From Nemania diffusa (Eukaryota > Ascomycota > Sordariomycetes > Xylariales > Xylariaceae): a stretch of DNA of 64,000 bases. Below the pieces are notes generated by a model. The model had not been told where the DNA came from and searched no databases. It saw only the letters and a program-made list of their open reading frames with translations. Shown one piece after another: positions 51,270 through 61,921 of the stretch (position 1 is the stretch's first letter; the number at the start of each line of letters is the position of its first letter). The position numbers and the translations under genes were made by a program. Location: positions 1,318,501-1,382,500 of the forward strand of contig JBBPUQ010000003.1 of the NCBI GenBank assembly GCA_038501195.1. Reading direction: 5' to 3'.

Positions 51270-52203
51270 TCATCGCACGTATTTGCTCATGAAACGCTTG
51301 TGAAAATCAGATCTCAGAAGGTCCTGTACGACGTTAGTATCAACCAAAGCCACGCTGTAAGCTCTGAATGCCACTTACGTTGATGAATTCCTTCTTCTTG
51401 CCTTTATCTTCAGTGCCCCTAGCTTGATTTTTGAAGACAACATCATCGTCCCACCTATTGCGGATACGTTAGCTTCTCCAGGCAGACTATACGGTGCAGT
51501 AGAGCAGATCTCACCTCCGCTTGATATTGAAATCTTGTTTTGGGTTAAGCAGAGGGTTTCCAAGTGCGATATCCCGCTCACGCTCTTCTTCCTCTTCCGC
51601 AGCCTTTTCGCGTTCTTCCCGCTCGCGCTTCTCGGCCCGTTCTCGCTTGATCTTTTCTAATTCGCGCTGTAACTCTGCGTCCTCGTCGTCTTCCGAGTCC
51701 TCATCGCTATCATCCTCGCTGTCATTTTCGGAATCGTCCTCGGAGTCTGCATCGATGTCTCGTGATTCCTCTAGTATGCGCCTCCGCTTCGCATCTGGGT
51801 CCTCTTCCCCGTCGGCTTGCGACGTTAGTTCCAGCGGCCGCTTCAAGTCGTTTGTGATAGCGGATGTCTCGGGCTCGTTCGCGTCGGGGAGGGCACCGCC
51901 GTTCTTCTTGGCGAAATGGGCAGCTTCGGCTGCTAGGAGCTCGGCTCGCAGATCGCGGACCCCATCGGCATCTCCTCCTTGTCCTGGTTGCCTGTATTTG
52001 GGTGAGTAATTGTGTTTTCAGATAGGTAATGAGACATACCGAAACTTAAGTTGGGTGTGAGCGGGGAGGAGTCTCTGGTGGTATGCCGGCCCTCTAAGAG
52101 CATCTTTTCCACGCGCCTTGGAGAATATTAGTTAAAGTAGCAGAGGCTTGGGTAAGATAGATAGACAAACAGGATCAAACGTGGGTCTATGAGCTGTAGT
52201 CAT
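51270..52203 (-). CDS. CWC15: Pre-mRNA splicing factor Cwc15
   Basis: Spliceosomal protein of the Prp19-associated complex (Cwf15/AD002 family), present in activated spliceosomes. Five exons (52171-52203, 52040-52116, 51515-51991, 51379-51454, 51270-51323), 238 residues. The conserved N-terminus MTTAHRPTFDPARGKD spans intron 1, followed by GPAYHQRLLPAHTQLKFRQPG. The middle is an acidic D/E/S-rich stretch and a charged single-helix-like K/E/R run. The conserved C-terminus includes NPLLNP, WDDDVVFKNQARG and DLLRSDFHKRFMSKYVR. Length and order match the family. The antisense frame over the acidic stretch (51521-52009) is only its shadow. The first donor is GTTTGT, unusual but supported by the conserved junction DPARGKD. 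Confidence 0.95.
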
Positions 52204-52358
52204 CCTGAACGCGATCAACTGGGTAGTGAATGGATTAAGGGATCAGTGGAGGTTTGTTTGATGGGTTCGTGACGAAGTGGTTGATGGGCTAGCAGCTAAG
52301 AGGTATAGGTAAGGTACTATGTAGATATCGGCATTTGAGTTATGACTTAGCTTAAGTC

Positions 52359-52406
52359 AGCCACTACACGAGCCACTGCACTAGCCACTTCACTAGCCAC
52401 CCTAGT
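52359..52406. repeat. Four 12-bp tandem units upstream of CWC15
   Basis: Units AGCCACTACACG, AGCCACTGCACT, AGCCACTTCACT and AGCCACCCTAGT follow each other exactly. The shared core AGCCAC recurs every 12 bp, about 155-200 bp upstream of the CWC15 start codon. Confidence 0.85.
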
Positions 52407-52579
52407 AGGTACTGAATTTATCAAGCAGGGAGTTGTAACTTTTGGCATTGTTAATACTTTTACTTTCTGCATTACGCAAATAGTATTAATTAAAGTACGC
52501 TACATCGAGCAAGTTCTTACAGCACAGGTACAGAACAACTAGGCTAAAGCAATATTGAGTCCAACACTACTGGGAGTAA

Positions 52580-53430
52580 CGTCAAACGTACATTCAGCAA
52601 CCGTGTGCTTGCTGTGTACAGTTTATGTGGTAATAGAGCAGATCATAACGGCCACGGCACTCATGTCTCTGGCTCTGCTGTCGGAGATGCCATGATGGGC
52701 AATACACATATCACAGGTATTGCACCGAGGGCTAGTCTAGTAGCATAGTCTCTCTGCAGGACGTGTTTTAAATGAATTGAGACCGCCTGGAGATGTTGCC
52801 AACCTCTTCGAAGTCCCATACTCGAGGAACTCCGCGAGGGTACATTGAAATTCTTGGGTACGACTGAAGAGAAAGAAGGAGGACACAGAGGGGGACAACA
52901 TGGAGGATAGAGCTATGTACTGCATTGGGGCAAAAGAGCTTGACAAATTCGTCTGGGACAATCCAGATATGGTGATCTGCTTTGCTGCTGGTAACGATGC
53001 AAAATACGAAGAATCATCATCATCAGGGAGCTCACAATGGAGAATTCTTGAAGGGCAGATAGGCTATGAAGGCCTGGCAAAGAACTGTATCATAGTTAGT
53101 GCTGCTGAGAGCGAGCATACTGTACCGCCACACCGCAAAACTCGCTACTCGAGACTTCGCAGGAATTTGCCCGCTGACATTAGTGCTCGCCATAGCGCAG
53201 AATAGATCTCGCGTAGTTGCGTTTAGAAGCCGCGGGTCAAGTTGCAGCGGCGAGATTAGTTGCCAACATGAACCAGACAAGAACTGTATAATAACTCGTC
53301 CTAAACCAGACATCGTCGCGCCGGGAACATATATTCTGTCAACTCGCTCTAGCGTCCGGGATCGACCGCCCCGTTATCAGTGTAGATTTATTGATAAAGA
53401 ACGAAAAGCCCGCAAAGAGAGATGGTGTAG
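52580..53430 (+). pseudogene. Decayed subtilisin-like (S8) serine protease
   Basis: Pieces of a subtilase occur in family order but in broken frames. They are the His block DHNGHGTHVSGS (about 52650), GIAPRASLVA followed by a TAG, then PPGDVANLFEVPYSRNSARV followed by TGA where the family has NSWG, then MVICFAAGND with the oxyanion Asn (about 52972), an RSRG segment (about 53226), and KPDIVAPGTYILSTRSS (about 53304). The catalytic Asp block and the Ser block (GTSMA) are absent, so both ends are lost. Stops and frame changes are several and independent. It lies between CWC15 and RRP45 and looks like a dead remnant; no other S8 gene is in the window. Confidence 0.8.
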
Positions 53431-53811
53431 GTAATTATTCAACATTGTAAAGGGTATTATAGGTAGTCACTGGTTTTGGCTACATATATGTAGTTCTTAC
53501 CTCAGCCCCTTTAGGACAATAAATTATCGGATAGGTATCAAGGGATTAATAAATAACGACTTAAAGGAAACAGTGGAGGAAGAGAAAAAAAGTCACCTAG
53601 CATAAAGTAAATACCTAAAAAGAATTCAATTTTATTTTACAGCTTAAAACCAGCAATTTATATAGGTACCTAGCCTATAATAGCCCCACCATCCCACCAT
53701 TGCTAACTTATGTACCTAGGTAGATGTCTTAAGAACTTTAGCTACTTTTCCCGGCTACGAGATGAAGATAACAACAAACATTCACAGTCACTACTTTCCT
53801 AACGATTGATC

Positions 53812-54752
53812 ATGCCGCGAGAGGCCGAACCTTCCCTCAATGAGCGGGATTTTATGATAAAGGCCCTACAAGAAGGGCAGCGGCTCGACGGCCGCGCTCT
53901 TGACCAGTTTCGGAAGCTTGAGCTGAAGTTTGGCGACCAGTATGGAGTGGCCGACGTAACTTTAGGCAAGACGAGGTAACAACTGCCTCCGACATGCGCA
54001 ACACAGCTTTGCATAGGCTAATTATGTAATACAGAGTCCTTGCGAAAGTTTCTGCTGAAGTGACCGCGCCGTATACGGATCGACCGTTCGACGGCATCTT
54101 CACCATCACAACCGAACTGAGCCCGATGGCCTCCCCTGCGTTCGAAGTGAACAGGCCAACCGAAACCGAGGTCCTATTATCTAGACTACTCGAGAAGACG
54201 GTCCGCCGATCTAATGCCCTCGACCTCGAGTCGTTGTGCCTTGTCGCGGGACAAAAGTGCTGGTCCATACGAGTCGATCTCCATGTCCTCTCGCACGACG
54301 GCAACTTGATCGACGCGTCGTGCCTAGCCGTGGTCGCAGCGATACGGCATTTTAGAAAACCAGACACGAGCATAGAAGGAGAAACCGTGACTATCTACAC
54401 AGCTGCGGAGCGAGAGCCGGTGCCGCTCAGTTGGCTGCACTCGCCATTTTGTATCACATTTAGCTTCTACGGCGACAATGGGGAGATCATATTAGCTGAC
54501 GCTAGTTGGTTGGAGGAACAACTGCGGGTGAGCAGCTGTACTATCAGTCTCAATAAGCACGGAGAGATCTGTCAGGTCGCGAAGCTAGGTGGTACGCCGG
54601 TGGAGGCTATATCCTTGATACAATGTGCGAGCGCTGCCGTCGCCAAAGTAAAGGAATTCTCGACGCTAGTAGATCTGAAACTAGCCGAGGACGTCAAGAG
54701 GAGAGACAAGGGAGGATTGCTAGCAGAATTGTCTGCTGAAAATGAGAGATAG
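53812..54752 (+). CDS. RRP45: Exosome complex component Rrp45 (EXOSC9)
   Basis: RNase PH-like subunit of the nine-subunit exosome core, which threads RNA toward Rrp44/Rrp6 for 3'-5' decay in nucleus and cytoplasm. Two exons (53812-53975, 54035-54752), 293 residues. Exon 1 carries the family start SLNERDFMIKALQEGQRLDG and a phase-2 junction restoring KTRVLAKVSAEV. Exon 2 has PYTDRPFDGIF, LVAGQKCWSIRVDLHVL, DGNLIDASCLAVVAAIRHF and the C-terminal KHGEICQVAKLGG, all typical of RRP45. Eukaryotic Rrp45 is thought to be catalytically inactive. It is convergent with ARL3, with only 189 bp between the stop codons. Confidence 0.95.
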
Positions 54753-54941
54753 TATGGGCGGTGGCCCCCATGATTTAAAAAATACCAACAAAGATACCCA
54801 GGATGTAGAAGCCGAATACCATGGACGCTTCTCCGTCTTCTTAACAATCCCAAACAAACGCCTGCCCCAATGCCGCTTTATGCAAGCCCAGAAACGCTTT
54901 CGAATTTGATTACAAGGTTAACAACGCGTGATATGCTCGCT

Positions 54942-55688
54942 CTATCTCATGACGGGCGGCCTCGACTCTTTGTTCCACTTGACTCTAGACCTCACCCAGT
55001 CGACGGCTTCCCGGACGCCCGTCCCCGTCAGCGCGCTAACCGGCAGCACCCTGGAGTCGCGAATGCTGGAGGCCTTCTCGCCCTCGAAGACCTTCTTAAC
55101 GAGTCCCTCTTTAATCCTGACCACCTCGACGCAGTCCTCGCGGTCCTGCTTGTTGGCGAGGATGAGCAGCGGCACGCCCTCGGTCTCGGAGTTCTGCAGG
55201 ACGTCCTCGAGGACGAGGCGACACTCGTCGAGGCGGCCGGAGCCGTCGTGCTCGATGTTGCCGTCGCCAATGTCGGTGCTGTCGATGATGAAGACGATGG
55301 CGTGGCAGCTGGCGTAGTAGCTCTGCCACAGCTTGCGCAGGCTCAGCTGGCCGCCGACGTCCCAGATCTTGAGGTACATGTCGGGGAGCGTGAGGGTCGA
55401 GACATTCTGGCCGACGGTCGGCACCGTCTTCAGCTTGGGATCCGGGCGTTCGGGCAGGAAGAGCGCCTTGGTCTGTTCGTGGAAGGTCGTCTTGCCGGCG
55501 TTGTCGAGGCCGAGAAGGATCACCGAGTATTCTGCGCGTGGTCCCCAAGTTAGACAACAGTGGCTGCGCCGTGGCTACGTAGCGTAGTCGCGGGACGGAG
55601 AGGTGATGAGAGTTGGTGGAATGCGACAGCGCAACTGACCCTCTTTACTGGTCGCAAGCCGGTATAGGCCTTTGGCTAAATGATACAT
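54942..55688 (-). CDS. ARL3: ARF-like GTPase Arl3/ARFRP1
   Basis: Small GTPase of the trans-Golgi. In yeast, Arl3 is N-terminally acetylated, binds Sys1 and recruits Arl1 and golgins. Two exons (55640-55688, 54942-55531), 212 residues. Exon 1 gives MYHLAKGLYRLATSKEEY, the ARFRP1-type start lacking the myristoylation Gly2 of ordinary ARFs. Nucleotide-binding motifs are GLDNAGKTT (P-loop), PTVGQN (switch I), WDVGGQ (switch II), NKQD and SAL. The 108-nt intron has an unusual GTCAGT donor, but the spliced junction is exactly the family sequence. A strong antisense open frame over exon 2 (54870-55553) is a GC-bias shadow. It is divergent from the 56412 gene. Confidence 0.93.
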
Positions 55689-56411
55689 GATTGAAGGAAA
55701 GTAAGGCGGAACAAGGGATGGTTTAAGCTCGCGATATTGGTCTCAACTTTAGATGTGACCCGCTCTCTCTAGGTTCGGCAATGATGAGTCTCGGTCGGGT
55801 TGGTCGGGTGTTGTAGGCATGTACTGGAGGTGCTGGAGACTGTTTCCAGCAATACCAAACACATGGATTGATTGGCACCGATTAGCGATTGGAGATGGTC
55901 TGACTCCAGTAAGTTAGACGCCAGAGGGGCTCAAATTGCTGCAGCCTGTAAGTAGATTAGGCAGGTACCTAGCACAACCGCAACCGCAGCCCAGAAGCCC
56001 GCAGCTTGCATGGGACTGGCGTATGTAGGTAACAGGTAGCGTGTCACTGGTCACCGGTACTTGGGTGTTAGCGCCTTGTGTAACGGGTCCTCGTCTGCGT
56101 GAGGTGATACATGTCGTCATAAATCACTTTGCTCTTTCCGAGGGACCAAGTAGGCAATACATCTGCATCACATTGTTTCACATACAAGCAATTTGGGGTT
56201 CAGCTCAGTTCAACTCTTCAGGTCTCACCTATTCTATTATATTCATACATATTATCCAGAGACACCTTGCACTTAGACGTATACAGCTGAGAGTCAGTTT
56301 AAGTATACCCGTGTAAGTGATCACTATCAATACTACAGGCCTCGACTGCCTGCTTCATACGCGCGGGTGTCTCTCACCACCAACCCGATTTAGATATCTC
56401 AGTCTCTCAAC
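55689..56411. other. Divergent promoter region ARL3 / 56412 gene
   Basis: 720 bp between divergent starts. A few TAGGTA/TACCTA words lie at 55950-56035. No gene seen. Confidence 0.6.
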
Positions 56412-58265
56412 ATGGCGCCAGTGCCCTTCATACATCCGGTCAGGTAGGTATTAAGAGGGCCTAAGAATCCACAGAAAACAGAGCAGAAGTAAGCAGATTT
56501 ACTGATCTTCGTAACAGGTACCCTCCTTTGATACTAGCTGCGGGGCACATCTCCTCTATCGTGTACTTGACATATGCTGTCGGCAATAGCTTGTACACAT
56601 CGTATAAGTCGTTAGGGCCTCCCTCAAACACACGGTCTCGGATAGAACAACGCAGGAAACTCCTACCTATCTTTCTCGGGCTCTCAATCACGTCGTTTTT
56701 AGCAGCCGCATATTACACTATTAAGTTTGCAACTCTATCGTATAAGACCTGGGCTCATGAGCATGGCCTCGACTTGACACAGCAGTATGTTCATCAGAAG
56801 AAAATAGTATCTAAAAGCGGCTGTTTCCTAACCTGGCTGCAGGCTCTTCGGCGAGGATGAGAATAATATTCCAGGTAGCCAGGACTCAGGTCTAACATTC
56901 ATCGCACACTGGCTGAGTGACACGCCTATTTACAACGATGCTCTTGAGATTGTTGCCGAGAAAGCACGCCGTTTCTGGTGGGGACAGCAGATCGATCTAG
57001 GCACGACAGCATTTAGCTTGATGCTAGCGACGGAAGGTCGCCGTCGGAATATTCCCCTTCTACCAGCCTTTCTCGCTCTGACTCGTCTAGTTAATCTCTC
57101 CTTCGGTCAGAATCTTTTCTTCTTAGCTGTTCTGCTTACCCCTTCTCCATTGCATTCAGGCGATAGGGACCTCGACTTACCAGCTGTACGGGTGCCTTCA
57201 TCATCGTCATGGAACCGATTTCAAAACAAGCTGGTGCCACCGAAACCAAACGGCTGGGTTCCTGACGCTAGGGTTTTCTATGTGGCTATCACATTGAGCT
57301 TTGTGTCGGCGTTAGTTCTACCATACGCGACCGGAACATCTACGTTCTCGAAGGTGGCCCTTGTGGCTCGCGCCTCGACTTTCCTCCCTGTCCTTCTACC
57401 CAAAATCATACCAGTCCGCTGGGGAAGCGTCCAGCGGCGGCCGCACGGCGCTTACGAGTCACTCGCTAAGCTATTTAAATTCCTGTCGGCCTTCGCATTT
57501 GCCTTGCACGCAAAGACTACTCTTGTAGCATTGCTTTCGAATGCACCTGCTTCACACTATCATCGCCACAGCGCGCTTCTCCCCTGGGACGCCGAGGAGC
57601 GATCCTTCCGTGAGCGGAGCACCACCGCCTTCGGCAAAGTACTCGGGTCCACGTCCGACCACCCGACCGTGGCAGCCGCGGGCTTAGACGTGCTTCTGTG
57701 CGCGCTCAGTCTAGGTCTATGGGCCGCCGTCCGCAGTCTCAACACGCGCGACATGATGAGCTCTTCTATCCCCACATACAATTCCGACTTATCAACATTC
57801 AAGTGGTCGAGTCCAGATAAAGGAGATATCCGCGACGACGTCCTCAACTTCCTAGAGTCGGAATCCGACCACGAACACGGCCCCGAACCTAGCACGCTGC
57901 CTCAGCGCCAAGGCAAGACCACACAGCGCGTAGGTAGCGTCGCGAGCTCGAGCGGCGCCAGCGAGGAGCCCATCAGTCCCTCGAAGCGACGACGTGGACG
58001 CCCTAGGAAGACGAAGCCCGTTGCTGCGGACGACACGGACGAAGAGCAGCCGTCGTCACATTTCCCTAAAAAGCAGCCGAAAGTAGCAGAAGACGACAAG
58101 GCGTACGTGCCGACGCCCGCGGTAGCCGGGGAGGCTGTCGGAGGCGACGAGCCCCCGCCGGAGGAGCCCGACTGGGAAGCGGCATCGCTTGCCTGGGGTC
58201 TCGCTGCGTTTGGCGGCCTCGCGTCCGCGTGCGCTGGCGTTTTCGGAGGGGAGTGTGTTTCGTGA
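56412..58265 (+). CDS. Multipass membrane protein with AT-hook-like C-terminus, unknown function
   Basis: Three exons (56412-56443, 56518-56784, 56843-58265), 573 residues; I do not recognise a named family. The 58-nt second intron is needed because the unspliced frame stops at 56860. The N-terminal two thirds carry several hydrophobic segments (about residues 13-35, 57-80, then LVNLSFGQNLFFLAVLL, VFYVAITLSFVSALVL, LFKFLSAFAFALHA and LDVLLCALSLGLWAAV), so about six to seven TM helices. The tail from about 400 is hydrophilic and acidic, with KRRRGRPRKTKP, an AT-hook core (GRP flanked by Lys/Arg). It ends in a hydrophobic Ala/Gly-rich stretch that may be a last TM segment. An AT-hook on a membrane protein could be chance or suggest the nuclear envelope. 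Confidence 0.82.
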
Positions 58266-59388
58266 TGACGATGTCAGTCATGTAAGACTATGTGGACGAA
58301 TGGATGAGGAAGTGTAAGTTGAGATTAAGTATGCCATTTGCATTTTTTTCTCTCTCAACCCTTGTATGCGCGATGAGTGATGAACGGGCATCTAGGAGTA
58401 AGGCAGGTAAAACGGGATGGAGGACGGAAAAGGGCGGCATTTCATCCACAATCAGGAGTTCCCACCAAGGTTAACGGTAATACATAGGCGCACCTAGAAG
58501 ACAAGGAAGAGGACGCAAGTAGGAGATGGGAAAACGTCCTATCTATCATGCACTGGTCGCGTTTTTAGTAAAGGAGGATTTGTGTATTCCGAGCTGCGCT
58601 GTTGCCGTTAAATGAGTTGTAGCTTGACAACCATATACGTACTTGGTCTTCCGGAGCAATGTTTTACTCCATGGGCTTATAGAGCACTGCCTAGGTAGCA
58701 TAAAGGCACAATCACATAGTGAAATACATCTCACGCTTAAGATCATCAGCAGATAAGCTGTGTAGACAATAAATAAGACATGAAGAGTCCAAATCTATAG
58801 TATACAATAAGGTCCAATTGGAGTATGAATCTTGATATCATATCATCTCGAATCCATTAACATTATATCCTACCAAGACGCGCCCCGACCGCATACAATG
58901 AGGCCGGCGCCGCGCAGCCTCTGCTCAAAGGCGGCTAAAGTTCTATAGCAGATAGTAGTAGTAGCTAGCCCCGATATGCTAAAAAAGCGTAACACGTACA
59001 ACTCCATCCATTAGGTGGGTAAGCGAACAGGGAGACGCCTTCAACCAGTAGCCGGTGTCGTCCCCGCCGCCTGCTTGCTTGCTTGCTATACACCTGGTAG
59101 CGAACAAGAGAGCCCCCCACGATGACTCTTGAGATCTCTTCATCATTAGAATGTGCTCATGCTGTGTCTGCTATGAGTCTTTCAAGTAGACGCCTATACA
59201 CGCAACGCGATGCCTATGCTGGTTGCTCGTTCTATGTCTCTTTTGTGAGAAACCCGTGTTGAAATCGACTGGAATTCCCACAGTCGATTTGCCCTATGCC
59301 GTCCGTTTGTCGTTTGAAAAATCTCAATATCGAAAATCAAAGTCTCCATTATTTCTATGCATTAAAACCCACGCACGCTATGCTATGC
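58266..59388. other. Convergent intergenic region
   Basis: 1.1 kb between the 3' ends of the membrane-protein gene and CAS1, with a short GCTT run near 59078. No convincing gene on either strand. Confidence 0.6.
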
Positions 59389-61921
59389 TTACGTGTAAAT
59401 GAGATTGCCGATCCACAATGCAGCTAGGAACACCAGGAATCCGAGCTCGGAGAGCGTACCCGTCAACGTGCGCGTGGCACGATTCGTGAGCGCTGCCATT
59501 CCAACAAACAGCGTGGTGATTAAGGCCTTCTCAATGAGAAACAAGGGAAGTGAAGCGTTCTCAAAGCCACCCAAAGTTAACCTGGCAGTTGCATCACCGC
59601 CCAGCCAAATGTGGTATTGTAAGATGTACGTCTCAAGAGAGATACGGCCGAGCGCTGCTGGTATGGCAAGGAATATCTTTTGCGCTGGTGTATATAGATT
59701 GCGGAGGGTGATAAAGGCTAGAACAGGGATCCACGATATATACGGATGAGCAGCATTATATGACTGCTTCGAAGAGAGGCCTGACTGCGTTACAAACAGG
59801 AAAAGGGCTAGGCCTGCGGAACAGATTACCCAAAATCGTGGGCGTCCTGAGTCGAACAAGCGAGGAGATCCTTTGGTTGTGAAAACCTCTCGTGCATCGG
59901 TTAACGTCGCCGTGTGGACGAGGCTTGCTACCATGACCCCTACGAAGACAATATATCGATCTAATGCGAGGCGAAAGCGCAGTTCCTGGACATCAAAAGA
60001 CATCCGAAAGACTGTGCGGAGGATGTCTGTCGACATCTCAAGAAAGCCAGGGGTTGTGATGCACATGCTGGTGAAACTAGCCGTCACCAGCACTTTCATA
60101 GCGAGCGGCCACGGATCGTAGTTGCTGTCCTTGAACGTTCGAAGCATAAAATATATAACTAGATAGTAGAATGTGACTGCGGGTGCAAAATAGTATGAGC
60201 TGTAACTCGTGCCCATCATGAACGGTAATAGGGCGCTAAGCGCGTTGGTGCGGAAAAGAACCACAGCTACACGCTTGAAGGAATAGTCGCCCGTTTTGAG
60301 GAGGTATAATGTGTGACCGTATGCAGATAAAAAGAAGTACATCGATATGAGTACCCTGACGAGCTTGTACACCCAAAGTGTTTGGGAAGCGTAGTTGAAG
60401 TGATAGAGCAGAATAATTCCTTGCATTAGACCCTTGATCTCGTCGGTTTGGTCTCGAGAGAGGAATTTGTGCTCCTCGGTATTATTCGCCATCTCTTTCT
60501 TAGAATCTTTGATCCTCGACCACGGTACCTCGTCTGCTGATCCAACAAGCTTATGCAAGACTGAAGAGCTACCAACTAGCCAAAATAAGCAGATAGCTAC
60601 GAAAGCACCTTGACGATAATGACGCTCCACCTTGCTAAACTGGAGTGTCCCATCGCATATCCAACACCAAGCCAACGTAACCAGTATATCTCGGGTTGCC
60701 ATGAGAAGCTCAGGTCGGAGAAATTTTGGCATGGACTGGGCTCGCGGGGTGTACAGCATAACGGCGCACAAGAATATTAAAGCCAGGTTGAATAAGTAAT
60801 TCGAGGATTCCTCAACGCAACAGGTCCCTTTAAAGGAGCGGTCATGCAGTATAGCCGGGTTGTTGCAGTGAGAGTTGAGTATGATATCAATCTTGCGGTC
60901 GGCTATGTTGTCCTCCACGTGTAGACCGTCGCGCTCCAGGGACTTGCTTGACTCTTCGGTCATCCGGTTAAAGGCCCAAACTACATGTGACGTCTGGTTC
61001 GAAGGTAGGCTCGAAAGGTAATCGTTCATTTCGTCGATACGTTCAGGCGTGATCGTTTCGGTTCGCTTGCTAGATAGCACATTATAAGCCGGGACTTGGA
61101 CCGGAGTTAGTAGTATGTGGTTTGGTGGAGAGGTATATCCTTGGTTCCAATTCGGTAGTGCGGACAGTGAGCTGCTCCTCGTAGCGCTCCGCTGTGAGGC
61201 TAACGATAAATACGTCGAGACCGTGTCAATTCCATCCTTAAATAAGGTCATGTAATCATCTCCGCCGTAGCGAGCCGCCCACAAGCCGGGAGAGCCTAAG
61301 ACGATGAGGGCCGGGGATTCCACCTCTTTCTTTAACAGCGTCGCCTCCCGCAAGGAGCTAGGTAGCGCGTCGAAGGCTTCTAATGTGTCTCTCAAGACAG
61401 TCGAATTTAACCACGGATCCCAAATGTATTCCAATCTTACACCCTCCGCATTAAACGAGAGGTCTTGGTGTTTCTCGTCGGCGGCCACGATCTCTTTCAA
61501 CTCGGCGGCGGCTAGTTTAGGATCAAGTTTCCTGGCGGCGGCCCAGAACATTTGTCGGATCGTAGAATCTCCGGCGAGGACGAATTTGCGACCACTTAAA
61601 CAGTTATGTATAGCGTCGGCCGAGTATTCAACCATTCGACACCCGTTGGGTTCCCATTTCTGTTCACCAAGGTGACTGTTAACTGCAGGTGCCCACGTGC
61701 CATCCGTTAATAACGCGCGGCATCTATTAGGGTCGGCTTGACCTGTGGTAGCATTAGCATAAACAGATAGAGGCAAACAAGCCGCAAACACGAGTAGGAA
61801 TTGGAACTGTACCAGTAATGAACCTCTGGAAAGTGGTCCAGAGTAGGAGGAGGAAAAGAGTTGAATACGTGACGCTGCTAAGGGGATGCCAAGAGGCAGC
61901 GAATCTACGGATTTGTGTCAT
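59389..61921 (-). CDS. CAS1: Cas1-type glycan O-acetyltransferase
   Basis: Golgi membrane enzyme that O-acetylates surface polysaccharides; the Cryptococcus member Cas1p acetylates capsule, and the human relative is CASD1. Two exons (61813-61921, 59389-61741), 820 residues. Exon 1 gives a cytosolic MTQIRRFAASWHP and a signal anchor (about 17-35, STLFLLLLWTTFQRFI). The 71-nt intron (GTACAG...CCACAG, branch TGCTAAT) joins it to QADPNRCRALLTDGTW. The lumenal SGNH/PC-esterase part has GDS (about 94-96, LAGDSTIRQMF) and the D-x-x-H pair in RDGLHVED. About a dozen TM segments follow, with SAYGHTLYLL, PFMMGTSYSSYYFAPAVTFYY and ETYILQYHIWLG typical of the Cas1 acyltransferase domain. Without the intron the frame opens only at a GTG (61791) and lacks the anchor. 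The 5' region has CAA/CAG repeats. Confidence 0.92.

Noticed and set aside
51521..52009. Serine-rich plus-strand frame antisense to CWC15
   Set aside because: It is the complement of the acidic D/E codon run of Cwc15.
54870..55553. 227-codon plus-strand frame antisense to ARL3
   Set aside because: It is the GC-rich shadow of the ARL3 exon; its composition follows third-position bias and it resembles no protein.
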